A DNA stretch of 64,000 nucleotides from Serilophus lunatus (Eukaryota > Chordata > Aves > Passeriformes > Eurylaimidae). Of the stretch, positions 8,941 through 21,645 are shown piece by piece. The notes beneath the pieces were generated by a model. The model did not search any database. It had not been told where the DNA came from and saw only the letters and a list, made by a program, of their open reading frames with translations. The stretch is taken from NCBI GenBank assembly GCA_013399895.1, contig VXBA01001576.1:187786-251785 (forward strand). Reading direction: 5' to 3'. How positions within the stretch are numbered: the first letter of the stretch is position 1; each line of letters begins with the position of its first letter. Both the position numbers and the translations under genes were made by a program.

Positions 8941-11900
8941 CTCTGGGCACAATGGATTTGTTTGTATGTATAAATCAGCTCATTCATATGCCATCTCTCT
9001 GAAACATGTCTAAAACATCATAGCTGACATAACTGTATATTGCTTTGGTCTGTGGTATTTGTGTTTCTACTCAGCCAGGGATTAAAGTTTTTGTGTCTGG
9101 GAGTGTAGAAACAACATTTTCATCCTGAAACAGGTGCTGTTGGATCAGTTCAGTCCACTGTTGTGGCTGCATGGGATTTTCTTGTCGTATCCAACCCTCT
9201 CTGCCCTAAAGAGCAAGAGCTTGAGTTATGTGGCCACTGTGCTACCCAGTGGTGAATCGGTGGCATTAGTGGAGAGAATGAAGTGTAGAATTAAACCTAA
9301 TATTGCAACTTTGTTACAGCTTGTACTGAAGGCCACGGTGTCTCATGCACAGGATGTGTATGTTTTAAAAATAAGGGTGGGTCAGGAGGTGCACAGGCAA
9401 TGCACAACCTCTCCTGTTAGACCTGGGCCTTCAGAGCCGACAACACAAAGGCTTTGGTGAGTATACTGACAGCTGTGGTGGGTTGTCTTGTGGGATCTTT
9501 AATTGTCCATTTTATTTATCATATAAAATGGATTATTAAATGTTGGGTTAAAGAAAAGACAGCTGTGTTACTAAGGACTTGCTTTGCAGTTGAAAGTTTA
9601 CCAGGGAACAGTTGTTAACAAATGACAGTAGTACAGCTCTTTCCTCAAGAATTCCCAGGCGTTTTCACTGGGTGCAGTGCCCTGCAGGTGTGTCTTTATC
9701 AGCGAAAGCTGCGAGGAGCCGAACAGAGCATCTGCACACTCTCCCTTCACTGCCTCATGGGGTATTGCTGCCACAGGCTCTGGGGTACCAGTTCACCTGC
9801 TCGACCCATAGCCAGTTTTCCTTGCAGTCCTTCTGTCTCCCTGCTGCTGCTGCTGCTTGCAGATCCATCTGGGCCTTGATGCTTGTAGTTGGGGCATGGT
9901 ATTTTTGCAGAAAGGTAATTCACCTGGGCAAGTGAGGAAAAGGGTGTTGATACAGCAAGTAAACATCGCCTGCCATTGCTAGTATTTCTTGACCAGTGTG
10001 CTTGAGAGCAAGTTTAGGGCTTGGTAAACCAGCAGTGAGACCAGATGATAAAAGAGGTGTGCAAGAACTTGGAAGTGAATTTTGCCCTTAGGTGTAGAAG
10101 CTGTTTTCCTAACTCATAGTTTAGCCAACTGTTTAATAAGACCTGCTTTCCTTTTTTTGTGGTGTGAAAATAAGTACAAGTAGCTCTTTGATTTTCTGGA
10201 TTGGTGTTCACTGAAAAACCACCTTGTCTTGGAGAATCAGGAATAAAAATTCCCAGTCAGTTCTAGGATAGATGGGTCCATAGCTATGTCCTGCTACACA
10301 GATATTTGTGTCACAGGTACCTTGAAAACAATGACCTGTTCATCCAAGTTGGTCAGGTAGGCAGGGCTTCCACAATCTCAATTTCTTCTGTCCTTCCCCT
10401 GACACGGGAAGTAGGCATTTTTCTTTCATCATTTATATATGAATTGGCAAATCCCAATGTTTCCCTAACCTTAGTGGTTAGGGGAAGGTGAATGTGTCAT
10501 CTGAAAACCTTGGCGATGTTTCTTGAAAAAGCACTGTGGAGTTAATAGTAGTGATATGACTGTCAGAGGTCCTGTCTAGCCTTGATGTCTCTCATTTCCC
10601 AAGACACTGGTAAGAAAAGATGCCACAGCAGAGTTGAAGAACTGGAGGAAGCGTATTACGGGCTTTGCCAGTCCGTTGTGTGTTACTGTAACAGGTTGTT
10701 GGGCTATAAAGGAAACATCACAACCACCATGACAATGAAAATGGCAGGTTGGCTGTGGATTTGGGAGCATCCTAGGATGTGCAGAGCATATACTGAACTG
10801 ATAGATAATTGAGGGCAGATTTAGCATGAGCTTTTGAATGTTTGGGTAGCAGGTGTAACTGTTTCCTGACTTGCAGCTGTGGTGTAATGAGTTATTTGGG
10901 TTTGGGCAAAAATGTAAGACAAAAATCTATACTGTTTGATTATAAAATGCGTCATGGAATTGTGAGTACTCATGTAGTGAGCACAAGTAAGAGGGAGCAC
11001 TCCTGAGCACTGTTCAACTAGAAGCTTGCATAGACACTGTACAGTAATATAACTGCAAAATACATTACATGCTGTTGGATCCTATTGAATACTCCTCATG
11101 TTGATCCCAGAGAGACAGAAAAGATGATTACTCAGTATGTTTCTGTCTGCTTTGCATAGGACAGTCCAACCTTTCCCTGTGTCTCTTTGGAGTGATATAG
11201 AAAGGTATTTTACATCTATTTGAGGAGGGATGATTTGATTGGATATAGCTGAATAATAATAAAGCTTTTCCTGCTTCACATGTACGAGGATGTTTCCCTG
11301 GACATTGGGGAATTTCTGGAAAACTGTTTGTGCCAAGAAGCAAGAAGGTTTCTGCAAACAGCAGAAGTTTGTTACTGTCAGCTGCTGCAGTATTATATGG
11401 ATTGTGTCCCCGTCTGCACCAATCAAGGTCTTATCTACCCCATCTGTAACTCCATCTGTAGTGTGCAAGCAGGGAATTTCAGACTTGAACACTTTGTGTC
11501 TTAAAGACGTGCTGTGGATTCTCTGCAAGATTAATGGGAATGTCCTGTGACTGGAGGTTTTTTTTCTCCTGAATTTCAAATGGCCAGTTTGGGGTTTTTT
11601 CTCCTCCGCTCCCTCAGGTGTATTTGTTGGGCATGAGATGTAGTTGCTATATGAAGTTTGAATGCTCAGGTGTTGCCTTGGCTGAAGCTCAGTTGTTCAG
11701 AGTGTTACCCTGTTGTTCACACTGCACTGGCTTTATTCAGTTATGCTGGTGGCCCCTGTGTGTCACATGTACTCAAGGCATGTATTCATGTCTGCTTTTG
11801 GCTGTTTTTCTCCTGGTTTCTTTTTGTCCATTTTGCCTAGTGCTGCTTTCTTTAAGCTCAGAAGCAGAACTCTTTTGCTCCCCATAATTGTATGGTAGGT

Positions 11901-12696
11901 TGCCCTTTTTAGAATGAGAGGTTGAAGGTTTGGGAGCTGTGCAGAGTAAGATTTACTCAAAATTAAGAACAAAATCACTGAAGATTGCATTTACGTGCCA
12001 GTATCATGCATTTTCCTAAATCCCCATCCCCACTGAGTATTCTCTTGTTTGGGCTGGGTCTTAAGTAAATCTATGACCTTGCAGAATTTCTGTTGCCCCT
12101 TCCTAAATGCTTGATTTCACCAAGTAACGAGGTTACGGTGGAATGTCCTTCTTCAACATCGCTTTATGGCAGCAAAGGTAACTATATATTTGCTCTTGTT
12201 GGCCTGTTATGGCTCCTGCTTTTTGCCCACCAAAGGACCTTCTGTGGCAGTCGTGCTTGAGTTTGCATACCTTATTTACAAGTATTTTGCAAATATTTTT
12301 ATTACTTGTTTCCTTCTCCCCACAGACAAAGGAAATCCATGACTTCTTCCCATTTGATTAACTGTAATTTTACTTGGATTCATCCTTGCATGAAATTTGA
12401 TCAGAACAGTTCCTGCCCCAGTAACAGAAGCAGAGATGTTGGAGGACTCCTTGTAGATATGGGTATCTCAGTGGGGAAACAGGTACAGAGCCAGATAAAC
12501 AATGTTTCTCGGGAATCGTTTTAGCTTAACTAGCAGAGATGTCTGGTTGTGGTAGTGAGTTTCAGACAAGTGTGGAGTTATCAATGGATCCAACAAATCA
12601 TAGATTTTTCCACTGATGCTTCATGATGCTCACAGAAGTCAGTTCTCCTTTGTAGTTAGATTTGCAGCCTTTTTTCTTCAATCCCCATTCACTTAA
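8941..12696. other. Intergenic spacer, no gene seen
   Basis: Unique-looking AT-rich sequence. Short ORFs on both strands (the largest is 165 codons on the minus strand at 11082-11579) overlap each other in several frames and resemble no family I recognise. Confidence 0.6.
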
Positions 12697-12756
12697 AAGT
12701 TGGACTCAGTGATCTTGTGGGTCTCTTCCAACTCAGAGTATTCCATTATTCTATGT
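12697..12756 (+). mobile_element. CR1 LINE 3' end fragment
   Basis: Matches the CR1 3' end in order: TTGGACTCAGTGATCTTGTG, then TCTTCCAACTCAGAGTATTC, then the ATTCTATG terminal unit. Only about 60 bp are kept, in + orientation, just before a longer CR1 copy. Confidence 0.8.
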
Positions 12757-12810
12757 AATTAATATGTTTGACTGCAACATTTTATAACAGAATTGGTGCT
12801 AAACTGGTAA

Positions 12811-13456
12811 ATCAAAAGAAATGTGGTCAGCAGATCGAGGGAGGTGAGTCTCCCTCTCTACTGCACTCTCAAGAGACTGCAGCTGGAGTGCTGCACCCAT
12901 AGGTCTGAAGTGCTCAGCATAGGAAATAGATGGAGCTGAGAAAGAGATACTTCTGTGGAGCTGATTGAGAGGAGGGCACAAAGATAATCAGAGGGCTGGA
13001 GCACACTATGCTCCATGAAGGCTGAGAGGAACTATGAGGACAGGCTGAGGCAGCTGGAGTTATTCAGACTGGAGAAGAGAAGGTTCTGGCGAGGCCTTGG
13101 TGCACCTTCCAGTACTGAAAGAGGGCCTAACAGGAAAGCTCAAGAGGGGCTTTTCACAGGGGCATGCAGTGATGAGGACAAGGGGGAATGGCTTCAAACT
13201 GAAAGACAGTACATTTAGATTAAATACTAGGAAGGAATTCTTTACTGTAAGGATGGTGAAACACTGGAACAGGTTACCTAGAGAAGTTGTGGATGCCTCA
13301 TCCCTGGAAGTGTCCAGGGCCAGGCTGGACGGGGCTCTGAGTAACCTTGTCTAGTAGAAGGTGCCCCTGCCCATGGCAGGGGGGTTGGAATTAGATTACA
13401 TTAAATGATCTTCAAGGTCCCTTCCAGCCCAAACCTCTCTTGTGATCCTGTGATCT
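12811..13456 (+). mobile_element. CR1 LINE, truncated 3' part
   Basis: About 645 bp collinear with the 3' end of CR1, including TCGAGGGAGGTGAGTCTCCC, the AGAGGGCTGGAGCAC block, AGGACAGGCTGAGGCAGCTG, ACTGGAACAGGTTACC and the terminal TCCCTTCCAGCCCAAACC. The + frame 13097-13354 still shows the C-terminal reverse-transcriptase ORF remnant (HWNRLPREVVDASSLEVSRA). It is 5'-truncated and frame-damaged, so not autonomous. The mismatches to the family consensus I know suggest an old insertion. Confidence 0.95.
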
Positions 13457-16400
13457 AAGGTAGAGAATGATAATCATAGAAATGTGATGTATAGGACACA
13501 ATTCTACTCATATTTGCATAAACTATGTGTAGCATTAGAACAGGACTGCTGGATAATTCAGGGTTACCAAAATCTCTTGAATTGTACTGAATGCCAAGAC
13601 AGAAAGAGACAGTCTTTGCAGAACCGGAGATTAAGTGCTGTCCTGTAGTTTAAGTGCAAAATGTTCTAGGACTGAGATTAGCTGTGGCCCATCTAGTCAC
13701 AGTAGGCAACAGTCCAGGAGGGATTAATAGTGCCAAACTCCTAATGCTTACATGGACAACACTTTCCAACTTCAGAAGTAACAGCAAGCTTGGAGATTCA
13801 GCCTTGGGTGTGCCCTCGAAATATGCATTGTTAAACAAACTCTCGTGTCTGACCCTGCTGATGCCAGGGCTTGTTTTAGCCTGAGCCATTACAGCTTTGC
13901 TCTAACGACAAGGTGTGTCAGGATGAACAGTGCCTACAGGACTTTCAGAGACTTGAAGAATGGGAAACATCAGGAGGGAAGAGTTATAAGGAATATTTGG
14001 TAGGAAGGAAAAGAAAGTGATTGTTGTTTGCTAGTTAAAACACACAGGTGAGTTAAGGGATGAGATCCTCACAACTCATGCTGCAGCTAAAGAGCGGTTG
14101 CTGAACCGAGTGACATCACTAATGGTGTTCATCTGCCCTGTTACATCACAGCTTGTGCTCAGCAAATGCCAGAGGGGTCAGGAATCTGTGAGAGGGAAGT
14201 GGAAGACAAAATTCAACCCTGGTGATGCTTTCTCTGTCTTCAGTACTCTGAAGTTCCCTCCCCCTTAGGATGGCGTGTTAAGTTCTGTCAAAAAGCCGAG
14301 GTGGCCGTGCACAGTTGGGGAGACTAATCACTAGTGGGGAAAACGATCCATCTGGCTGTGCCTTGTGGGTATGTACCCAGAGGGTAGCCTTTATCTGCCT
14401 CTGTGGTCTTGCTGGGGATGGAGGCCCTGCTTAGATGTGTAGCTTTGGAATTGTGCTTTGTGTAAGACTCTTCAGGATAAGAGTTGTACTCTCCAGTTGT
14501 ATTTCTGTGGCACAGATTTCTTACGAGCATAACTTGAATTCTGAATTTCCTAGGTTTATCATGCTTTTTCTTAGAGAAAGAATTGTTGTCCTTGTGGCGT
14601 TTTAATCCTTAAGAGTATCTAGCTGTAGTTTTGACTTCAAAATTCATGCTACTGAATCCTGATTGTGAGCAGTTTTCATGAAGAGGACACTCACACTTCG
14701 GTCCTTTCCAAGGGGCTTGAAAGGGAATTCCTGCTTTGCTACAGAAATATTTTCCAGCAGTTGCTTTTTTTTTTTTTCCTCTCAAGTTTGTGAAGAAATG
14801 CTGAAATGAATAAAATTCAAAGCAACTCTGTCTCCTATCCTAGAACCAGCTTGCAAAATGTTCCAAGTTGTAGAGATTAAACCTGAACTGACCCACAGCA
14901 GTACAAAATCTTTTAGGCTGACTCTGAAATATGTTTTCACACAGTAACAACCTTCCATTTTTAAATAAAATGTTTTTTAAAAAACTAACAAATGAAACAT
15001 TTCCATGAAGCTGACTATGTTTAAGCTGCCCTAGAAATCAGTGTAGAGAAGCTGGCATTTTCAGCAGTTCGTTTGACCAGGTGAAACTTACCCATCTTTA
15101 GAGAAAAGCCTCAAAATTAATTTTCAAAGAAACGAATAAGAAACTCAAACCCTTCTTTTATCTTCCCCAAGCAAGCCAGCTGGCTTCTCTCACCTGTACT
15201 TGGATTTAGGTTAGCAGTATTTTGCATTAGGAAGTTGCTCTGTAAATGCTGATTGCGTTTTCTGATTCATCTTCCACATCTGCACTACTCCCAGGTTTAC
15301 CAGTTGCAAACCAGGCTCCAATGGGAGTGTCAGTAACACTCAGCAAAGTTTTACTCCTTGAAGTGACACCGTGTTTCTCCCTGGACTTGGCTGAGCCAAG
15401 GACAGAGCTGACACCTGCCAGGGGTGTATCTCTGCACGCAGCTACGGCCGAGTCTGACTCGCTGCCGCTGTTTGGGGTCAGGGCATACCTGCAAGGAGCT
15501 TCTCGACAGGGCCCACCTGTCCTTTCAAAAAGACACCTCTACCCTACAGAGGACTAGGGGGAGTGATGCTGGTTAATACCAGGAGGAAAGATCTCCAAAA
15601 GCCAAAACGCCTAATGCAGCTTTGCTCCAACGACAGTTTCTAGCCCCCCTTGTTTTCTTATCTGGACAAACTGGGGGTTATCCATTGACTATTACCGTTC
15701 CCAGCACAAGGTGGCACTCAGATTCCAAGACAGGGATTTCTCAGCCCTGCAGTCCCACTCCCAGTCAGAGACCAGTGTATTAGCTACAAGCTATTTGACC
15801 ATTTATTGTTTTGTACTATGAGGTATTCCAGGAGTGCATCAGTGTGTTACCTGGTGGGAAGAAACAACCAGCCGTGCTCCACAAGGGCAATCGGGGAATG
15901 ACTCGATGCTGAATGCTGCTGTGCTCTCGCTGGTTTCAATCCTTTTGAATTCCACCAGGAGTTTCCCCCTTCACCACTTTCCAGCCTTACTCATGACAGT
16001 CTCTCGAGTTTCTGTGGTTTCCATTAGTCAGAACAACTCCTGCCAAGGGCAGGCAGGCAGCTGGGAGCTGCTTGCCACTGTGTTAAAGGTCCTTATGAAA
16101 GAGGCACTACAAGTACAGGAGGAATGGGGCATGAAGGGAGAAGAGTGGAAAGAAGGGAGCAGTGTAACATCCTCTCATCCCCTGAGTCTATAGGAATTCT
16201 TTCTTGGTCGAGATCCAGCATTAACACTTGCCTCAGGAATGCTGTATGCGTTCTTGTGGAGGAGGGGTGGTTCTCTGGTCTGACAGCTCCCAAAATCAAG
16301 TGAGAACAAGTTGGCTGCTGCCTGTCCTGTTGCTATGCAGTACTTTTAATTTAGTATTTGCTATAGCGTTACACCTCCGTGCTATGTGCTGTCAGCTGTA

Positions 16401-18726
16401 GGAAGATCCTGACCATCCAGGCAACATCTCTTTCTTCAATAATGAACCCTCACATGTGGTTTATTTGCTATTCTACCCACACTGCAAGGTATTTATTATC
16501 TAAACAGACCTGGCAGATCAATTTCTATGAAGTCTTAATGAAAATTATGGTCGAATACAAATAGCAAAAGATGTAGCTGAACACTACTTGACCTTCCTTC
16601 AGTCCAGAACATGTGGCCCTTTTCGTGCAGCCCTGTCCTGCTGCTCTCACAGAAACCATGGGGTTTAGTCTCTGGACTCCTACTTTTGTGCACGGCTTCT
16701 TTGGATCAAGAATTGCTAAGAAGTCATGGAGGTACTGGGGCACAAAACCACGAACTGGCTGCCTTAAGGGAACCCAGCAGTGATGGAAGCGACAGACTTT
16801 GAAATAGCACTGGTCTCCTGAACACTGGTTAAAGTGCAGAGAAAAGACTTTACGCACCACCTTCTGTCCAGGTTTAAGAATTCCCTGATACTGACTGGTG
16901 TGTTGTTATTACAAGCTGTTCGTGTGCCCTTGAACCAGGTCCCAGAACCCGAATTTTACTTTTTAGAAAAAGCAGAACAGTATCCAAATGCTGATCTGCT
17001 CTGAAAGTCTGGCTTAGGTTAGGTGCATCGGAAAGTCGAATTGACTCACAGAAAGGAAGGTAAGGACATAGGAGGCTTTACCAAATCTAAAGCATATGTA
17101 GATGCTTTTAATCAGTGAGTGAGTAACCATAATTTTCAGTGGGTTAAGGGCCTTGTGAACTGAGCTTTTCCACAGCTTACTGAGAAATGCCTCTGCCAAA
17201 AGTATCAGGCCAAGAGAGGCAGAAGGGGACTCACCCCACCACTGCAGTATGCACACATGATCTGTGGTAGAGGTGGCTCGATGACAAACACAGGGCCATG
17301 TACTCTGGATTCTGAGGCACTGGCTGCCATCCCATGCAGCATGCTCCCAGCAGCAAAGGAACAGTTTCTGGGGGAGAAGAGCAGTTTGTTTGGGTGCCTA
17401 GGAATCAGACTGCTTGGCTGCATTGCCCAGGGAAGGTTGCAATGGATATTATTTTTTATAGTCTTGAACTTTTCCACCTTATATTTATTACTTCTCCTCT
17501 TCCTGTGTATCCTTCCCACTTGCCTCACTGAAAAATTGCAAGTCTGGCTCCTGATCTGTATTCTGTCTGCAAAATAAAGGTGATACTGCCTGTCACCTAA
17601 TAAAGCCTGTAAGTCTAATAAAGCTATAAGCTCCACAGACGAGGACTTTTTCCAGTCATGCAAACTTTTATGTATGTAGCATGAGTCTTGAATTCAGTAG
17701 CTGTAACTCATATAGTGAGAACAGTAAAATTCTTAGAAGACCTCCTTCCAATTTTAGCTTGTAGAAGGTGTAGGACAACAGTGACTTTCCTACATTCCTT
17801 TTTATCTTTTGGAAAAGCTTGCTCTCCAGCCCCAACCTAGCATATCTGTACAGATGAGAATTGCACCCCTTTTATGTTGCCAAGCCTCTGCAGTGGAAGT
17901 CAGTAAGAATCTATTTAGACTAATTAGGTGTTGCAAATCCATTATAGATCTCTTGTTGTCACCAGTAGACACAAAAATTTTATATGCCTCTTACAGGACT
18001 TGACTTACGGTAGGGCTTTCCAGTGCTTGGCAGGCACGAGTGCTGCTCCACTTCACTGCAAAATGGTGTAAGAAGGAGGAGTCTTGGCTGTAGAAAGCAG
18101 CTGTAAAGCTAAAAGGAATGTCTCAGTGTCTTGTGACATTTGCTGATTGCGTGATTGCCTGACATGGCATCATATGACACCTCTCATAAACTATTGAGAA
18201 TCAAGCAAGGCTTTTTTTTTTTGTCCTTGCATCACCAGGATGAAAGCTTACACAAAGCTGTTATAGCACGTGCTAGAATACAAGGTGGATTACTTTAGTC
18301 AAATTCCAGGGATTTGGAAAGTATTAGTATGTTTAGGGTTTTTTTGCAGCCCTGCCCCTGCTTCCTACTTACAGGCAAATCCGTCCACTTTTACCCTCTG
18401 TAAGATGTAAATAATTATTTTCTCAGTTTTAATTGTGTGCATTTAAATAATATCTTTTCTACAGCAGAGATCAAATGGGCAAGGATTTAGAAGGAAGAAG
18501 ATATTAGTCATACACCAGTATCAGCCAGTATGGTATATGCTCATGAGCTGTTTAAGCTCAGCAGAGCCTTTCACCTCTCCATGGCTTGTTCATGTGGACA
18601 TTTACTGGCTGCTGCAACATGTCATTTTTCACCAGCTGGTTCTAATCTTATTGCAAGATCTTCTGACCTAGCTTGATTGCAAAGATTTTAACTGCATTTT
18701 ACTGCCTAACGAAGTAAAGATTAGGT
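13457..18726. other. Intergenic spacer, no gene seen
   Basis: No exon with family similarity. A poly-T run sits near 14766-14778. Three AATAAA hexamers cluster at 17573-17622 (separate entry). ORFs of 100-152 codons occur on both strands but show no recognisable domain. Confidence 0.55.
17573..17622 (+). terminator. Three clustered poly(A) hexamers
   Basis: AATAAA occurs at 17573-17578, 17599-17604 and 17617-17622 on the + strand. This could mark the end of an unannotated transcript or an LTR remnant. No upstream gene is recognised. Confidence 0.35.
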
Positions 18727-18975
18727 ACAGAACCACAGAATATGCCGAGTTGGAAGGGACTGTTCCAGTGCCCAACCATCCTCTGCGTGAAGAATCTTTC
18801 TCTAACATCCAGCCTAAACCCCCCCTGTCACAACTTCAGGCCATTCCCTCAGGTCCTGTCACTGGTCACCACGGAGCAGAGATCTGTGCCTGCCCCTCCT
18901 CTCCCCCTCACGAGGAGGCTGTGACTGCAAAGAGGTCTCCCTTCAGCCTCCCCTTCTCCAGCCTGAACAGACCAC
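18727..18975 (-). mobile_element. CR1 LINE fragment, minus orientation
   Basis: Begins ACAGAACCACAGAATATGCC GAGTTGGAAGGGAC and continues with the reverse-complement CR1 order: AGCCTAAACCCCCCCTGTCA, CAGGTCCTGTCACTGGTCAC, GAGGTCTCCCTTCAGCCTCC, CTTCTCCAGCCTGAACAGAC. About 250 bp remain. Confidence 0.9.
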
Positions 18976-20270
18976 GTGATATTTTTCTCCAGTGTTTCAA
19001 TATTACCCTTTTTTTTTTTTTGCTCACAGACTCTGAAATTTATTTCTGTGGCTAAAATTGTCAGTCCTTACAACCACTAAAGACTGGAACTGATGACTTA
19101 TGTCCAATTCCCAGCAGAGAGGCATTTGTACTCTAGCATTCCCTCCGAAAAGTTTCCTGGATCCTGGCCTGTTGCGCCCCTGGGTAGCTCCCCTGGTTTG
19201 AGAGCGGAGGATGGTCTGGGTGGTGCTTGGCGGCAGCGCCGCAGCAAGGAGAAAACTGTTGCTGTTGTCTGCGCAGGTTGGAGAGGTGCTTAGCTGTGCA
19301 TCGAGGTCTGGAGGTTACAGCGGGTTTGACCATCCCGGCCTCCTTCAGCCAGAGCAGACCCACCCGCCGGGAAGGGGCAGCACGGCCGTCTTGCACCCTG
19401 CTCTCTTGAACCTGAAAGCATGGGAGTTGTCAGCCTGCGAGCTGTGTTGGGTGCATTATTTGCTTGAAGAAATGGTTTGGGTTGTGACTTTTTTTTTTTT
19501 TTTTNNNNNNNNNNNNNNNNNNNNNNNNNTTTTTTGGGAAGTTTTCCCCAGGAGAGGGAGCAGTCCGCACAAATGATGCCGAGGGGAATGCAGCAGCTTG
19601 TTTCAGCTCCCGCTAAACCGTGTCTGCTGCGTTGCCGTGAATGTCTTCTTTCCTCATGCTCTTCATTCTTTTCCTTCACCTTCTGACTCCTCTTGTAACA
19701 CTGCAACAGCTTTGTGCAGGCCCTCCGAGGCCGGCATTCAGGGGAGTACTTGCACCTCTTTGGTTTTTAAGCTGCTTTTCCCACCACAGTTCGCTCCAAG
19801 GCTGCTTTCAGTGCCCCGTCCCACAGCCCACATCCCAGTCACCCTGCGTCCAAGCCACTTAGTTCCCAGCACAGCGTCCCGCTCGCCTCCGGCCCGAGCC
19901 GCAGGGCAGTGGCTCAGCGGCAGCTCCTGCAGTCACTATGGTGACAGTGGTCAGGCAAAACAGGACATCGGTTAATTCAGGAATCTGGGGCCACTCTGCT
20001 GAAAATCTCCTTTCAATTCTAGCAGTAGTAACTTCCAGAGGCTTGCTGTTGCTTAGGTATCCATTTGGAGGTTGACTGCTTCCCTAGCAGTCGATTATAT
20101 TTCCAGTGATATAAGCATAGAAAAACAGAGGAAAGTTGGGGGTTGTGGAGTTCAAAACCACTGCTGCCAAAGTTCCCGTCTTCATGGTGTCTTTTGTTAT
20201 ATTAGGAAAAGTTCCAAAGCACAGTAGCCTGGTTACTGCTTGAAGAAGGAATTGTGGTTTCTTGTTGAAT
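18976..20270. other. CpG-richer stretch around a poly-T gap
   Basis: 19.1-19.95 kb holds more CG dinucleotides and higher GC than the rest of the spacer, for example GGCGGCAGCGCCGCAGC near 19230. It could be a small CpG island or a repeat. No exon is recognised. A T13 run lies at 19009-19021. Confidence 0.4.
19505..19529. other. Assembly gap (25 N) in poly-T
   Basis: 25 N flanked by T15 on the left and T6 on the right. The true length of the homopolymer or of any missing sequence is unknown. Reading frames that cross it have no meaning. Confidence 0.99.
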
Positions 20271-20966
20271 GTCTCTTTTTCTTTCTTTCTTTCTTCTTTC
20301 TTTCTTTCTTCTTTCTTTCTTTCTTCTTTCTTTCTTTCTTCTTTCTTTCTTTCTTCTTTCTTTCTTTCTTCTTTCTTTCTTTCTTCTTTCTTTCTTTCTT
20401 CTTTCTTTCTTTCTTCTTTCTTTCTTTCTTCTTTCTTTCTTTCTTCTTTCTTTCTTTCTTCTTTCTTTCTTTCTTCTTTCTTTCTTTCTTCTTTCTTTCT
20501 TTCTTCTTTCTTTCTTTCTTCTTTCTTTCTTTCTTCTTTCTTTCTTTCTTCTTTCTTTCTTTCTTCTTTCTTTCTTTCTTCTTTCTTTCTTTCTTCTTTC
20601 TTTCTTTCTTCTTTCTTTCTTTCTTCTTTCTTTCTTTCTTCTTTCTTTCTTTCTTCTTTCTTTCTTTCTTCTTTCTTTCTTTCTTCTTTCTTTCTTTCTT
20701 CTTTCTTTCTTTCTTCTTTCTTTCTTTCTTCTTTCTTTCTTTCTTCTTTCTTTCTTTCTTCTTTCTTTCTTTCTTCTTTCTTTCTTTCTTCTTTCTTTCT
20801 TTCTTCTTTCTTTCTTTCTTCTTTCTTTCTTTCTTCTTTCTTTCTTTCTTCTTTCTTTCTTTCTTCTTTCTTTCTTTCTTCTTTCTTTCTTTCTTCCTTC
20901 CTTCCTTCCTCCTTTCCTTTCCTTTCCTCTCCTCTCCTCTCTCTTTTCCTTCCTTCTTCCTTTCCC
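20271..20966. repeat. Polypyrimidine minisatellite, 41 perfect copies of a 15-bp unit
   Basis: 20281-20895 is 41 identical copies of CTTTCTTTCTTTCTT, with no substitution that I can find. It is followed by CTTC, CTTTC and CTCTC variants to 20966. The + strand is almost purely pyrimidine for about 690 bases. The unit is a multiple of 3 and contains no stop codon in any frame, so long low-complexity ORFs appear on both strands; none is a gene. Confidence 0.98.
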
Positions 20967-21057
20967 AAGAGGAGATATCACAAGGTTGGCTCTGTTGTAA
21001 TTGTGTCTGGATACTACATTGTATCCCAGCCCAGCTGATACAAAACCATCTACTGAC

Positions 21058-21645
21058 ATGTGCTGTGAGTCTTAGTGCTGCCGTAAGCTGAACCACTCTG
21101 GGAAAATTTCCAAGGAATAGTGGGAGGAATTCTCAAGGACAAGACGAGGAGGGCAGCACAAGGTATCTGTTTGAACCTAGTCCCTGGGAAACTAGTTGTG
21201 ACAGGGAGGCTGTTGTAGTAGTAGCTGGCATGAATAGTAGTGTTACTCTTAGTCCTGGTACGCCAGTGGAAATATCTAGGAGGTTTTGTGTATGGATGAC
21301 CTTCAAATTAAGGGCAAAACTTGTGTGGTGGATTTTGCAGCAAAGACTTGAAGTTGTACAGCTGCTAGGGAATAAACTATTTTCACTGAGTTCTGCAGCT
21401 GTCTGCATGGAGATGGTCATCTCTGGTAAAGACATTCCCTGAGACAGAAGCAGTCTTTCAAGTGCATAGAGCTGCAACAATTGCATCTCTACAGTGTGCT
21501 ATCTCTGAATGTCTGTTATAAAGAAGACTACGGACACATGCTGTGATTTTTAATGCTACTGTCAGCTGAACCACTCTGGGAAATGTTCCAGGAAGCATCG
21601 GGCAGAGTTGTGAAGGACAGAATAAAGACAGTGCAAGGTATCAGT
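21058..21645 (+). repeat. Imperfect direct duplication, about 110 bp, 478 bp apart
   Basis: 21058-21170 and 21537-21645 align with the shared block AGCTGAACCACTCTGGGAAA, flanked by similar GTGCTGTGA/ATGCTGTGA, AAGGACA and CAAGGTATC words. Similarity fades on both sides, which suggests an old tandem duplication of a unit of about 480 bp, or two copies of one dispersed repeat. Confidence 0.75.

Noticed and set aside
11082..11579. 165-codon minus-strand ORF
   Set aside because: Other frames on both strands are also open across the same bases and none resembles a known protein.
13097..13354. 85-codon ORF that looks protein-like
   Set aside because: It is the decayed C-terminal ORF of a CR1 LINE, not a host gene.
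20084..21096. Long Lys/Glu/Arg- or Phe/Leu/Ser-repeat ORFs on both strands
   Set aside because: They are translations of the 15-bp pyrimidine repeat, which has no stop codon in any frame. Several overlapping frames are equally open and there is no family similarity.
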